Assembly: GCA_964563435.1 (NCBI GenBank)
Contig: CAZLXI010000008.1
Coordinates: forward strand, 62,001 to 126,000
Direction: 5' to 3'
DNA: 64,000 bases
Source: Leadbetterella sp964563435
GTDB taxonomy: Bacteria; Bacteroidota; Bacteroidia; Cytophagales; Spirosomataceae
Every line of letters starts with the position of its first letter. Positions within the stretch are counted from its first letter, which is position 1. The notes below the pieces were generated by a model. The model made no database searches. It worked only from the letters and a program-made list of their open reading frames with translations, and had not been told where the DNA came from. Below, piece after piece: positions 24,205 to 32,629 of the stretch. The position numbers and the translations under genes are program-made.

Positions 24205-26016
24205 CTGAGAAAATTTAACCTGAGAATAAGCTGGATAAGCATTAAGGAGAAGTTTTTTATCCTTAAGGAGGGCCTTGAGCGCAAAATCGACAAGGCTGCG
24301 TTTATCGCTTTGCTGGTGGGCTTTCTGCTGGTGCTATACCAGATCAGTTTTCCGAAGGAGGAATTTATCCGTGACTGGATCAATCACGCCCTGAGGCAGA
24401 TCCCGCGGTTGCTGATGTTTTTTTATCTCCTGCGCTGGTTCATCGGGGTGTTTCTCAGCGACAAGAAGGGATTCTTTCATAAGAAGCACAACATTGAGTT
24501 TATTCTTTTTCTTTTGCTGCTGGGCTTCAACTTTTTTAAGCGGCATTCGGAAATGCTGAGCTCGGATTATTTTTTATACCTGCTGATCACCACGCTTTTT
24601 TTCCTGAGATTCATGGAGTTTTCGTCGCAGATAAAAACTTCGCTGATGAATCCTGCCGTACTCTTTGCCATCAGCTTCCTGGTATTGATCTGCTGGGGAA
24701 CGGCCATGCTGCTGATGCCGCATGCCACCAACGGGAAGTTCAGCTTTGTGGACGCCGCCTTTATGGCCACTTCAGGAGTGTGTGTTACCGGGTTGGCCAC
24801 GGTAGACGTTTCTACCAAATTTACGGAGCTGGGCACACAGATCCTTTTTGTATTGTTCCAGATCGGGGGGTTGGGCCTGATGACCTTTACCAACTTTTTT
24901 GCGGTATTGTTCCGGGGCGGGATGTCGCTCAGAAACCAGCTGATGCTCAGTAATATCGTGGAGCTGAACGAACCGGGCTCCCTGTTTTCGGTACTGAAAC
25001 GGATCCTGTTCTATGCATTTTTTGTGGAAATTGCCGGTGCGTTCATGATCTTTATGGTGATTGACGGTAATTTAGAAGCCAATTCGGCCAAAAGCTGGTT
25101 TTTCTCGGTGTTTCATTCGGTGGCCGCTTTTTGCGGTGCCGGCTTTTCCATTGTTCACGACGGGCTGTATAATGCTAATTACCGTTTCAATTACCCCTTC
25201 CTGATGATCATTTCCCTGCTGGTGATCTTTGGCGGGATGGGTTTCCCTGTGATAAATGATGTTTACAATGCCACTAAGCATTTTCTGAAGGGCCTGCTTC
25301 GCTATTTGTTTTTCAGGGAAAGATATACCTACCAGGCGCGGATCCTGACTGTACACAGTAAGCTGGTACTTACCGCTACGGCGATACTTCTGATCTTCGG
25401 TACAGTGGCTTTTTACTTCCTGGAGTACGACCATACTCTCGCAGAGCATACTACCCAGGAGGGCAAGCTGGCACTGTCTTTTTTCGGTTCGGTGGTACCC
25501 CGCTCGGCAGGATTTAATGCGGTGAATATGGTGGGCATCACTCAGGGAACCATCCTGATCTACCTGTTGCTGATGTGGATCGGCGGTGCTCCGAACTCCA
25601 CGGCAGGAGGGATCAAGGTGACCACCTTCTCGCTGGCCCTGCTCAATGTGGTGGCGCTGGCCAAAGGAAAAGAGCGGGTGGAGATCTTTGACCGGGAGAT
25701 CACCCTTAGTTCTATTCAACGCTCATACGTGGTTATTTTTCTGTCGTTTATGATCATGGGGATAGGGGTGTTCCTGGTCAGCATTTTTGACCCGGAGATA
25801 CCTCTTCAGATGGTGGCTTTCGAGTGCTTCTCGGCTTATGGCACCGTGGGGCTTTCCTTAAACCTTACGCCCCAGCTTTCCGATGCCAGCAAATGGGTGA
25901 TCATTGTGCTGATGTATCTGGGCCGGGTGGGGCTCTTTACCATCCTGTTCGGACTTTTCTCCAAAGACAGGAGTGTGGACTATAAATATCCGAAAGAAAG
26001 TGTTCAGGTGTTGTAA
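24205..26016 (+). CDS. TrkH-family potassium uptake channel subunit
   Basis: Membrane subunit of a Trk/Ktr potassium system. Four pore loops are recognisable, including ATSGVCVTGLATVD, FCGAGFSIVHDG, APNSTAGGIKVTT and SAYGTVGLSLN, each with the selectivity glycine. The frame is open from after a TGA at 24184, but no ATG occurs before the conserved membrane region. The family-like start is CTG 24205 (LRKFNLRISWISIKEKFF), preceded by an AGAAGGAG sequence; TTG 24310 or GTG 24316 would cut into the first helix. I give 24205 as the likely start with doubt. The TrkA partner follows 80 nt downstream, and a small hairpin lies in the spacer. Confidence 0.88.
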   Translation: MRKFNLRISWISIKEKFFILKEGLERKIDKAAFIALLVGFLLVLYQISFPKEEFIRDWINHALRQIPRLLMFFYLLRWFIGVFLSDKKGFFHKKHNIEFILFLLLLGFNFFKRHSEMLSSDYFLYLLITTLFFLRFMEFSSQIKTSLMNPAVLFAISFLVLICWGTAMLLMPHATNGKFSFVDAAFMATSGVCVTGLATVDVSTKFTELGTQILFVLFQIGGLGLMTFTNFFAVLFRGGMSLRNQLMLSNIVELNEPGSLFSVLKRILFYAFFVEIAGAFMIFMVIDGNLEANSAKSWFFSVFHSVAAFCGAGFSIVHDGLYNANYRFNYPFLMIISLLVIFGGMGFPVINDVYNATKHFLKGLLRYLFFRERYTYQARILTVHSKLVLTATAILLIFGTVAFYFLEYDHTLAEHTTQEGKLALSFFGSVVPRSAGFNAVNMVGITQGTILIYLLLMWIGGAPNSTAGGIKVTTFSLALLNVVALAKGKERVEIFDREITLSSIQRSYVVIFLSFMIMGIGVFLVSIFDPEIPLQMVAFECFSAYGTVGLSLNLTPQLSDASKWVIIVLMYLGRVGLFTILFGLFSKDRSVDYKYPKESVQVL

Positions 26017-26095
26017 TGATAAAAAAAATAAAACAGCCATTAGTTATCAGAAGTTAGACATACCTACCTGATCTAACGGCTAAAATTTATAGATA

Positions 26096-26791
26096 ATGAA
26101 ATACATAATAGTAGGTCTGGGAAATTTTGGTTCTACGCTTGCAACACGGCTGACCGAGATGGGGCATGAGGTGTTTGGAGTAGACGCACGTTTTGAGATC
26201 GTAGAGCAGCTGAAAAACAGGATCTCGCATGTGGTGGCGCTGGATACTTCCAAGGCTTCGGCATACGGTAACCTGCCTATTAAGGATACGGACACCGTGG
26301 TAGTGGCCATCGGCGAAGACGTGGGGGCATCCATTATCACCACGGCGCTGATGAAGCAGCACAATGCCCGGCAGATCATCAGCCGGTCGATCAACTCCGT
26401 TCACCTGGCCGTACTGGAATCCATGGGCATCGACATCATCTTTAACCCGGAGCAGATCGCGGCCAATATTTTTGCCAAGCAGCTGGAAATGAAAGGGGTG
26501 GAGGAGTCTTTTGAGCTTGCGGACAACTGCAGTATCCTGGAGATTCGTGTACCGGACCGCTACCTGGGCAAAAAGGTGGGCGACGTAGACTTTGAAAAGA
26601 TTTTCAATATCCGGCTCCTGGCCATTAAGTATTATGAGCAGAAGAAAAATTTCCTTGGTATGCGGACCCAGAAATCAACAGTCAACATGAACGTCTCCGA
26701 AGAGCATATTTTCACTAAACGGGATATCCTGGTGATGATGGGTGAGTTGCAGAGCTTCGAGAATATGATCGGGAAGGAGATCCGCGATTGA
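26096..26791 (+). CDS. TrkA-type potassium uptake regulator (RCK domains)
   Basis: 231 aa cytosolic gating subunit for TrkH. Residues ~1-130 form the RCK_N Rossmann domain with NAD-binding GLGNFGSTLATRL and the acidic strand end VFGVDAR; residues ~140-225 form RCK_C (LEIRVPDRYLGKKVGDVDF). Ligand-dependent (NAD(H)/ATP) gating is the family role. Located right after trkH, so the pair is a complete potassium importer. Confidence 0.92.
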   Translation: MKYIIVGLGNFGSTLATRLTEMGHEVFGVDARFEIVEQLKNRISHVVALDTSKASAYGNLPIKDTDTVVVAIGEDVGASIITTALMKQHNARQIISRSINSVHLAVLESMGIDIIFNPEQIAANIFAKQLEMKGVEESFELADNCSILEIRVPDRYLGKKVGDVDFEKIFNIRLLAIKYYEQKKNFLGMRTQKSTVNMNVSEEHIFTKRDILVMMGELQSFENMIGKEIRD

Positions 26792-26865
26792 TGCCGGTTT
26801 CCTTGTATTTCATACGACCCGGATCTTGTATTTCTTAACATGTCCGAATATGCCTGACCCGATAT

Positions 26866-27057
26866 TCAGGATTTTTTTCGGTTCTTCCATAAAAAGATAG
26901 CAAGGAACAGCAGCGCGTAGGTGATAATTTTATTGGTGCCGGTCATGTTAACGAGATTCTCCGGCCAGCTCATACCGTTGCGGTAGTTCATGAAGAAACC
27001 GAGCAGAATGGAGAGGATGATGATGGTGACGGGGAAGCGGAAGTTCAGGTTTTTCAT
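26866..27057 (-). CDS. Small two-helix membrane protein, unknown function
   Basis: 63 aa. Two hydrophobic helices (residues ~9-24, FPVTIIILSILLGFF, and ~43-57, IITYALLFLAIFLW) flank a short polar loop; the C-terminus is KNRKKS, consistent with the positive-inside rule. I do not recognise a family. It has an ATG start and no overlap with neighbours, and its composition matches the surroundings, so it is probably real, but evidence is limited to this. Confidence 0.5.
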   Translation of the reverse strand: MKNLNFRFPVTIIILSILLGFFMNYRNGMSWPENLVNMTGTNKIITYALLFLAIFLWKNRKKS

Positions 27058-27091
27058 TAAGTGTTATTGAAATTTTTTCCCAAAAAGGCGA

Positions 27092-27295
27092 CTATAATTC
27101 TTCCGGCTTTATATGAAGCTTTTTAAGAAGACTAAGGAAGAGCCCCGTGCTGATATCTTTGTTTCCGTGTACGGGTACTGAGATCGTTTCAGCTTTATCA
27201 GGATGTACAAATATATGATGGCTTCCGGCTATCCTTTTGAGAACCCATCCTCTTTTTTCCATTATTCTGATGAGGTTTTTGGGAGATTGATTCAT
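27092..27295 (-). CDS. HicA-type toxin (mRNA interferase)
   Basis: 67 aa from ATG 27295 (MNQSPKNLIRIMEKRGW), the usual HicA size; an upstream in-frame start at 27358 would lie within hicB. The dsRBD-like fold is evident: LIRIMEKRGWVLKRIAGSHHIFVHP with the catalytic His in GSHHIF, then TISVPVHGNKDISTG and a final helix. HicA degrades mRNA unless bound by HicB. The order hicB-hicA and a 98-nt overlap with the hicB frame are unusual. Confidence 0.85.
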   Translation of the reverse strand: MNQSPKNLIRIMEKRGWVLKRIAGSHHIFVHPDKAETISVPVHGNKDISTGLFLSLLKKLHIKPEEL

Positions 27296-27575
27296 TGTGT
27301 GTGGGTAAGTCGGTAGATAAGTTTTGTTGTATGGTGGATTCTGTATTTTGACTGTCATCAGGTATCGGCAGTCCTTCTTGTTGCATCACTTCCAGTGTGG
27401 CCTCCAACACTTCAGTGATACTGGTAATCACTTCTTCTATACTTCCTCCGCTGCTAATACAGTGTGTTAGTGAAGGTATTTCTGCCAGGTATTCATCTTC
27501 ACTATACCTGGTCACTACCACTCGAAATGTTCGGTTATTCACATGGAGTATATTTTGTATGGTCTTGCCGTTCAT
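27198..27575 (-). CDS. HicB-type antitoxin, with an extended overlapping C-terminus
   Basis: 125 aa. Residues ~12-80 carry the HicB partial RNase-H fold: FRVVVTRYSEDEYLAEIPSL followed by THCISSGGSIEEVITSITEVLEA. After LPIPDD the sequence becomes low-complexity and polar. The last ~33 residues are merely the hicA coding sequence read in another frame, which suggests that the ancestral stop was lost. HicB would neutralise HicA and repress the operon. Full antitoxin activity is plausible because the fold is complete. Confidence 0.8.
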   Translation of the reverse strand: MNGKTIQNILHVNNRTFRVVVTRYSEDEYLAEIPSLTHCISSGGSIEEVITSITEVLEATLEVMQQEGLPIPDDSQNTESTIQQNLSTDLPTHNESISQKPHQNNGKKRMGSQKDSRKPSYICTS

Positions 27576-27755
27576 GATATGATTAAAAATAGATTTCAGT
27601 TTTCAAATTAATATAGCACAAAACAAATTTACATAATTTCCAACTCCTTACCGGCATACACAGGTATTTTTTGCCGGTACTTAATTCATTTCTTATCCAG
27701 AGTGAATTTTTTGCCGATAATTTCCCTGTATATTGCCCAAAAATCCATACAAATA

Positions 27756-28559
27756 ATGAAAAGATTCTTTCTTTCACTTACCGTACTTTGTATTTTCTCC
27801 TGTTACTGCTCCGCTCAGTATATCCAGTTGGGGGCCGATGCCTTCGGCAGGGCCAACAGCCTGGTGGCAGTTCCCGGTTTTTCTTCTATCTATCAGAATC
27901 CCGGGGGAATAGGGGCAGAGACTTCGGGCTTTTTAGCCTTTAATTACCTGAAAACGTTAGCGGTGGAAGGGTTCCAGACCACGGGTGTGCAGGGCGTTTT
28001 CAGGGGCAGGGGGTTTAACTACGGCTTTTCTGTCGACAGCTTCGGAGACAGGCATTACCGGGAAAGCCGGGCAGGGGTGGCCCTGGCCCGCAGGCAGGAC
28101 CGGGTGGCGCTGGGTGTGAAAATGTCGTATATGGGCATCCATACCGCCGGAATAAGCTCCCGGAAAACTTTTCTGGGAGAAGTGGGGATGGTGGTCACGC
28201 CGATGCCGTATCTTAGCCTGGGCCTTAGCCTGATCAATTTTACTTCGGCTAAGTTTTATGAGGGCCGTCCTTTCGCTACGGTTCTGGCCCTGGGTGCAGG
28301 CATTTATCCCAATCCCAAAGTAAACATCAGCGGACAGCTGGATTACAGATCGGGCGGCGGGACAACGGTCCGGTTCGGTCTGAATTACCAGGTCAGGGAA
28401 CAACTGGCCCTTTCGGCCGGGATCAACCCGGAAATGCGCAGTGTGCATTTCGGAACGAATGTCCTGGTCGGCCGTTACGGATTTTTTTACGGCGTTGCCA
28501 CGCACCCGTATGTGGGAATCGCCCATCACACTACCTTTATTTATAAGCTCCATGAATAA
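27756..28559 (+). CDS. Outer-membrane beta-barrel protein, PorV/PorQ-like
   Basis: 267 aa from ATG 27756, which begins a signal peptide (KRFFLSLTVLCIFSCYCSA-Q). The mature protein has alternating amphipathic strands with aromatic girdles and starts with YIQLGADAFGRANSLVAVPGFSSIYQNPGG, the N-terminal pattern of the PorV/PorQ (FadL-related) barrel proteins of Bacteroidota. PorV-type barrels are associated with type IX secretion, but no T9SS core gene is near and this one is short. It overlaps the HhH barrel gene by 8 nt, so the two are translationally coupled and probably act together. Confidence 0.7.
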   Translation: MKRFFLSLTVLCIFSCYCSAQYIQLGADAFGRANSLVAVPGFSSIYQNPGGIGAETSGFLAFNYLKTLAVEGFQTTGVQGVFRGRGFNYGFSVDSFGDRHYRESRAGVALARRQDRVALGVKMSYMGIHTAGISSRKTFLGEVGMVVTPMPYLSLGLSLINFTSAKFYEGRPFATVLALGAGIYPNPKVNISGQLDYRSGGGTTVRFGLNYQVREQLALSAGINPEMRSVHFGTNVLVGRYGFFYGVATHPYVGIAHHTTFIYKLHE

Positions 28560-30588
28560 GAAGCTGATCCTGTTCCTGTTTTTGGGTGGGGAGGTATGCG
28601 GACAGTCTTACCCCCGGCAGGAGATCAACGTGCAGGAACTGCTCCTGCAGTGGGGGCCTGTGGCTACGGAAGAGCTGAATTATGAGGAGATCTATGAAAA
28701 CCTGTACAGCCTCTACCAGAATCCCCTCGACCTGAACCGGGCAGGCAGGGAGGATCTTTCGGTTTTATTTTTTCTGAACGAACGGCAGATCAGTGAGCTC
28801 CTGGAGCACCGGCGGAAATTTGGCCGCTACCTCAGCTTATATGAGCTGCAGGCGCTGGAGTCGTTAAGCCTGGAGGAGATCCGTTGGCTTATTCCCTTTG
28901 TAACGGTCTATGAAGGTTTCGGTGATTTGCGTCCCCAAAGCATTTTTAAGCGGGCTACGGATCACTACCTGGTGATCCGGGCCGACAGGACCCTGGAAAA
29001 GTCGCGCGGGTTTACCGAAGAGAAATATGCCGGCTCACGGCAGCGCTACTACACCCGGTACCGGCTGAGCCGGTCAAAGGACTTCAGTGCCGGTTTTATT
29101 TCTGAAAAAGACCCCGGAGAGAAAAGCCTCCTGGATTATACCGCCTTTCATATACAGTTGCAAAACAAAGGAAACCTCAGGAACCTGGTGGCGGGAGATT
29201 TCCTGCTTCAGTTCGGCCAGGGGCTGGTATTCTCTGTCGGTTACGCAGCCGGAAAAGGAGGGGAGCCGGTGTATACCACCCGGCGGAGCAACCTGGGAGT
29301 AAAATCCTATAATTCTTTGGTCGAAAACGGGAGTTTCCGGGGACTGGCTGCTACATACCGACTGGGCAAATTTGAAGTGACAGGAATGGCTTCCCGGAAG
29401 CGGCGGGACGCGTCAGTCGGAGGCGTACCAGTGCCGGATGCGTCAGCCGGGGACGCCTCAATCAGCGAACCGGAAGATTTCAGCTCCCTGCTCAGCGCGG
29501 GAATGCACCGCACCGAAGGGGAAATCGCCGGTAGGAAGGCCATAGCCGAACATAATTTCGGAGGGAATGTGCTATATAAGCTGGATCATATCCGGCTCGG
29601 ATTTTCCGTACTGAATACCCGTTTTGACCGTAATTTCCGTAAAAGAGACCTGCCATATAACTTCTATGAGTTTGCCGGAAAGGTCAATACCGTTTTGGGG
29701 CCTAACTTCTCGGTTTCATGGCATAACTTTACCGTTTTCGGTGAGGCGGCCCGGTCCTCTTCCGGAGGCTACGGTTATATAGCAGGCCTGGTGGGGTCAT
29801 TGGGGAAGCAGGTAGAAGTATCGCTGAATCACCGGAACTACAGGCCGGATTTTCACACGCTGTATGGCAACGCTTTTTCGGAAGGTAGCCGGACCATCAA
29901 TGAACGGGGGATCTATGCGGGATTGAAATACCGGTTCAAAAAAGGATGGGAGGTGGCCGGGTACTACGATAGCTTCCGTTTTCCATGGCTGAAATACCGG
30001 GTAGACGGGCCTTCGTCCGGGCAGGATTATCAGCTGAGGATGAATTACCGGCCGGCTAAGAAATTCAGTTCGTTTTTTGCGTACCGGGGCGACACAAAGC
30101 TGCAAAATTCCGGAACCGGAGCGACCGTGATCCGGGAGTTGGCGGAAGTTCGCCGGCAGGGAGTGGTGCTCAGCGCAGATTACAGTCCGGGCTTTTCCTG
30201 GAAATTTCAGACAAAACTGCAGTATAATGCTTTCCGGACCAGCGACCTGCCGGCTTCGGAAGGCTGGGCATTCATTCAGGATGTGGAGACCCGCTTCCAC
30301 CGGATGCAATTCAAGATACGAATGGCGTGTTTTGCTACGGATTCTTACGATTCCCGGATCTATGCCTACGAAAATGACGTGCTTTATGCCGTTTCTTTTC
30401 CGGCCTATTACGGCAGGGGGATCCGGGGGTATCTGATCAGCCGGGTCCCGTTAACAGGAAGCCTGGACATCTGGTTAAGGCTGGCCAGGCTTTTTGTAAC
30501 GGACAGTGAAACCATAGGAAGTGCCCTCGACAGTATTGAGGGAAATACACGGACCGATATCCGGTTTCAGGTACGCTACAAACTGTGA
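28552..30588 (+). CDS. Helix-hairpin-helix (ComEA-like) domain fused to an outer-membrane beta-barrel
   Basis: 678 aa from ATG 28552 (MNKKLILFLFLGGEVCG, signal peptide). Residues ~50-125 contain tandem helix-hairpin-helix units: NPLDLNRAGREDLSVLFFL and then LLEHRRKFGRYLSLYELQAL. HhH units of this type bind DNA in ComEA. The remaining ~550 residues are strand-rich, with repeated aromatic-ended strands and a final RTDIRFQVRYKL, a C-terminal barrel strand. A segment at residues ~283-305 (VGGVPVPDASAGDASISEP) is low-complexity. Such fusions are known across Bacteroidota but not assigned; DNA uptake is an attractive guess. It overlaps the upstream barrel gene. Confidence 0.75.
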   Translation: MNKKLILFLFLGGEVCGQSYPRQEINVQELLLQWGPVATEELNYEEIYENLYSLYQNPLDLNRAGREDLSVLFFLNERQISELLEHRRKFGRYLSLYELQALESLSLEEIRWLIPFVTVYEGFGDLRPQSIFKRATDHYLVIRADRTLEKSRGFTEEKYAGSRQRYYTRYRLSRSKDFSAGFISEKDPGEKSLLDYTAFHIQLQNKGNLRNLVAGDFLLQFGQGLVFSVGYAAGKGGEPVYTTRRSNLGVKSYNSLVENGSFRGLAATYRLGKFEVTGMASRKRRDASVGGVPVPDASAGDASISEPEDFSSLLSAGMHRTEGEIAGRKAIAEHNFGGNVLYKLDHIRLGFSVLNTRFDRNFRKRDLPYNFYEFAGKVNTVLGPNFSVSWHNFTVFGEAARSSSGGYGYIAGLVGSLGKQVEVSLNHRNYRPDFHTLYGNAFSEGSRTINERGIYAGLKYRFKKGWEVAGYYDSFRFPWLKYRVDGPSSGQDYQLRMNYRPAKKFSSFFAYRGDTKLQNSGTGATVIRELAEVRRQGVVLSADYSPGFSWKFQTKLQYNAFRTSDLPASEGWAFIQDVETRFHRMQFKIRMACFATDSYDSRIYAYENDVLYAVSFPAYYGRGIRGYLISRVPLTGSLDIWLRLARLFVTDSETIGSALDSIEGNTRTDIRFQVRYKL

Positions 30589-30751
30589 AAGGCCTGTCTC
30601 CGCAGATAATGTCCCGGACAGTGTAGAAAGAAATACATGGACAGGCGCCCGGGCGCATACCCGGTACAAGCTATCAACAGCCCGGCTGTGCAATCGCTTA
30701 CAATCAGGGGTCAAAGAGGTTGATAAATTAGGATTTAGCTGTTTTTATGCG

Positions 30752-30968
30752 TACCTTTGCAAAATATCTGGCTTCTGCACCTTGCTTATTCTGCCATGTT
30801 GGGATTTCCCTACCTCAGTTTTCGCTTTTTCAGCTGCCCGTTCTTTAACTAAAAATTATCTCAGTGAAGTGTATCTAAGCGCCCTGAAATGTTTGGAACG
30901 TTAACCCTCGCCGGTACGGATCAGAAGAGCAGCTTTATCGCATTATCACTATATAAAATACTAATACA
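30752..30968 (+). promoter_or_regulatory. Promoter (-7 element) and ~200-nt leader of the helicase/cold-shock operon
   Basis: TACCTTTGC at 30752-30760 is an exact TAnnTTTG -7 element. Transcription from it would give a leader of about 200 nt before the helicase ATG at 30969, with no credible ORF. Long structured leaders are a hallmark of cold-inducible RNA-helicase and cold-shock genes. The remaining part of the 380-nt spacer (30589-30751) shows only GC-rich runs near the barrel gene. The leader ends TATAAAATACTAATACAATG, which resembles the loop of the heptad repeats, probably by chance. Confidence 0.5.
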
Positions 30969-32093
30969 ATGGATTTTAAAAAATTGGGCGTAGCCGGCCC
31001 GGTGCTGAAGGCATTGACGGAAGCAGGCTACACCGCCCCTACAGAAATACAGGCCAAAGCCATACCGCCGATCCTCGCGGGTGAAGATATTATAGGGTGT
31101 GCACAGACAGGCACGGGCAAAACCGGGGCTTTTGCCATTCCCATACTTCAGCGCTTAGAGGAGAAGCAATCCGGGTCAAGGACGATCCGGGCCCTGATCT
31201 TAACCCCAACGAGGGAGCTGGCTATTCAGATCGATGACAATATTAAGCTCTACGGAAAATACCTGGGCTTAAAATCACTATGTATTTTCGGCGGAGTATC
31301 GCAAAATAACCAGACCCAATCCCTGAAAAAGGGTGTGGACGTACTGACGGCAACACCGGGAAGGTTACTTGATCTGATTCAGCAGAAATACATAGATATT
31401 ACGAAAGTTGAGATTTTCGTTCTGGATGAAGCCGACCGGATGCTGGATATGGGTTTTGTGAACGATGTAAAGAAAGTTCATGCTTATCTTAAGAACAAAA
31501 AGCAAACCCTGTTCTTTTCAGCTACCCTGCCGGATCGCGCCCTGAAGCTGGCCGCAACGATGGTAAAAGATGCCAAAATGGTTCGGGTTAACCCGGTGTC
31601 TTCTACTGCCGAACAAATTAACCAGGGGATATATCTTGTCAACAGGCAGGAAAAATCAAAGCTGCTGGTAAGAATACTGGAAGAAAAAACAGACAGCAGG
31701 TCGCTGGTCTTTACCAAAACCCGCCACGGTGCCGACCGCCTTGCCAAACAATTAGGCAAATCAGGTATTCCGGCGGTAGCCATTCATGGCAGTAAATCAC
31801 AGAATGCCCGGATACGGGCGCTGGAGGAGTTTAAAAGCTCCAAAGTGCGTGTGCTCATCGCTACGGATATTGCGGCAAGAGGGATCGATATAGAGGCTTT
31901 ACCTTTCGTAGTGAATTTTGAGCTTCCGGATGTGCCGGAAACGTATGTGCATCGGATCGGTCGTACCGGCAGGGCAGGAATGTCGGGCGAGGCCGTATCG
32001 TTTTATGCTCCCGGAGAAGATGATGAAAATCTTTCCGGCATACAAAAGCTTATCGGATTTGAAATTCCTGTCAGAGATCAGAATTTACATTAA
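30969..32093 (+). CDS. DEAD-box RNA helicase, RhlE-like
   Basis: 374 aa, the minimal two-RecA-domain core without a long tail. Motifs in order: Q motif (GYTAPTEIQAKAIP), Walker A AQTGTGKTGAF, PTRELAIQ (Ia), TPGRLLDL (Ib), DEADRML (II), FFSATLP (III), IATDIAARGIDIE (V) and HRIGRTGRAG (VI). It remodels structured RNA in the cytoplasm, a function needed at low temperature. It is followed 12 nt later by a cold-shock-domain gene, and preceded by a long leader with its own promoter. The short tail agrees with the RhlE group in Bacteroidota. Confidence 0.94.
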   Translation: MDFKKLGVAGPVLKALTEAGYTAPTEIQAKAIPPILAGEDIIGCAQTGTGKTGAFAIPILQRLEEKQSGSRTIRALILTPTRELAIQIDDNIKLYGKYLGLKSLCIFGGVSQNNQTQSLKKGVDVLTATPGRLLDLIQQKYIDITKVEIFVLDEADRMLDMGFVNDVKKVHAYLKNKKQTLFFSATLPDRALKLAATMVKDAKMVRVNPVSSTAEQINQGIYLVNRQEKSKLLVRILEEKTDSRSLVFTKTRHGADRLAKQLGKSGIPAVAIHGSKSQNARIRALEEFKSSKVRVLIATDIAARGIDIEALPFVVNFELPDVPETYVHRIGRTGRAGMSGEAVSFYAPGEDDENLSGIQKLIGFEIPVRDQNLH

Positions 32094-32104
32094 ATATTAT
32101 AGTT

Positions 32105-32542
32105 ATGGGGGATTCTTTTGCGAAGAAAGAAAATATAAAAAAGAGAGTTAAAAAGAAGGAAGACAAGGCGAAGAAGTCGGAAGAGCGGAAATCCCGTAAT
32201 AATAAAGGGAAGAGCCTGGAGGAAATGATAGTTTACGTAGATGAATTCGGTAATTTTACTTCTGCTCCGCCCGATGTTAATAACCGGCGGGAAATTTCAC
32301 CCGATGAAATATTGTTGGGGGCTGCGCCTGTAGTGAAAGAAGATCCGGAATGGAAGGGGACCGTTACGTTTTTCAGTGAAAAAGGATATGGATTTATTAC
32401 CGCGGAGAATTCGAGGGAAAAAATCTTTGTGCATCATAATGATCTCTCGGAGCCCGTGAAGGAGAAAGATAAAGTACGTTTTGAGGTAGAAAGGAGGGAA
32501 AGGGGCCTGGTCGCGATCAACGTCAAAAAAATAGGGAGTTAA
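32105..32542 (+). CDS. Cold-shock domain protein with lysine-rich N-terminus
   Basis: 145 aa. Residues ~80-143 form a CspA-type cold-shock domain with RNP1 EKGYGFITAEN and RNP2 KIFVHHNDL. The first ~40 residues are extremely lysine/glutamate/arginine-rich (KKRVKKKEDKAKKSEERKSR), a disordered RNA-binding extension, and a linker with VYVDEFGNFTSAPPD follows. Such CSD proteins with basic N-tails sit next to DEAD-box helicases in many Bacteroidota, and the two probably cooperate as RNA chaperones. Spacing of 12 nt from the helicase implies co-transcription. Confidence 0.92.
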   Translation: MGDSFAKKENIKKRVKKKEDKAKKSEERKSRNNKGKSLEEMIVYVDEFGNFTSAPPDVNNRREISPDEILLGAAPVVKEDPEWKGTVTFFSEKGYGFITAENSREKIFVHHNDLSEPVKEKDKVRFEVERRERGLVAINVKKIGS

Positions 32543-32585
32543 ATAATTATGAGTGATATCATACTTTTCTTTTAACTCTAATCCA

Positions 32586-32594
32586 TAGATTTGC
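32586..32594 (+). promoter_or_regulatory. Bacteroidota -7 promoter element
   Basis: TAGATTTGC fits TAnnTTTG and lies 36 nt before the acyl-CoA dehydrogenase start, in the spacer after the cold-shock gene. No clear -33 box is visible. Confidence 0.45.
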
Positions 32595-32629
32595 GTAATT
32601 TATTAGTAAGAGGCGGGTAAATTATAACG

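Noticed and set aside
27583..27777. Minus-strand ORF upstream of the barrel gene
   Set aside because: No start context and no recognisable features; probably the promoter region of the divergent genes.
30521..30904. Open frame of 127 codons in the helicase leader
   Set aside because: It begins within the barrel gene, has no family match, and overlaps the -7 element and leader.
30949..30972. Similarity of TATAAAATACTAATACAATG to the loop of the heptad repeats
   Set aside because: There are no flanking arms or cassette; the AT-rich match is short enough to be chance.
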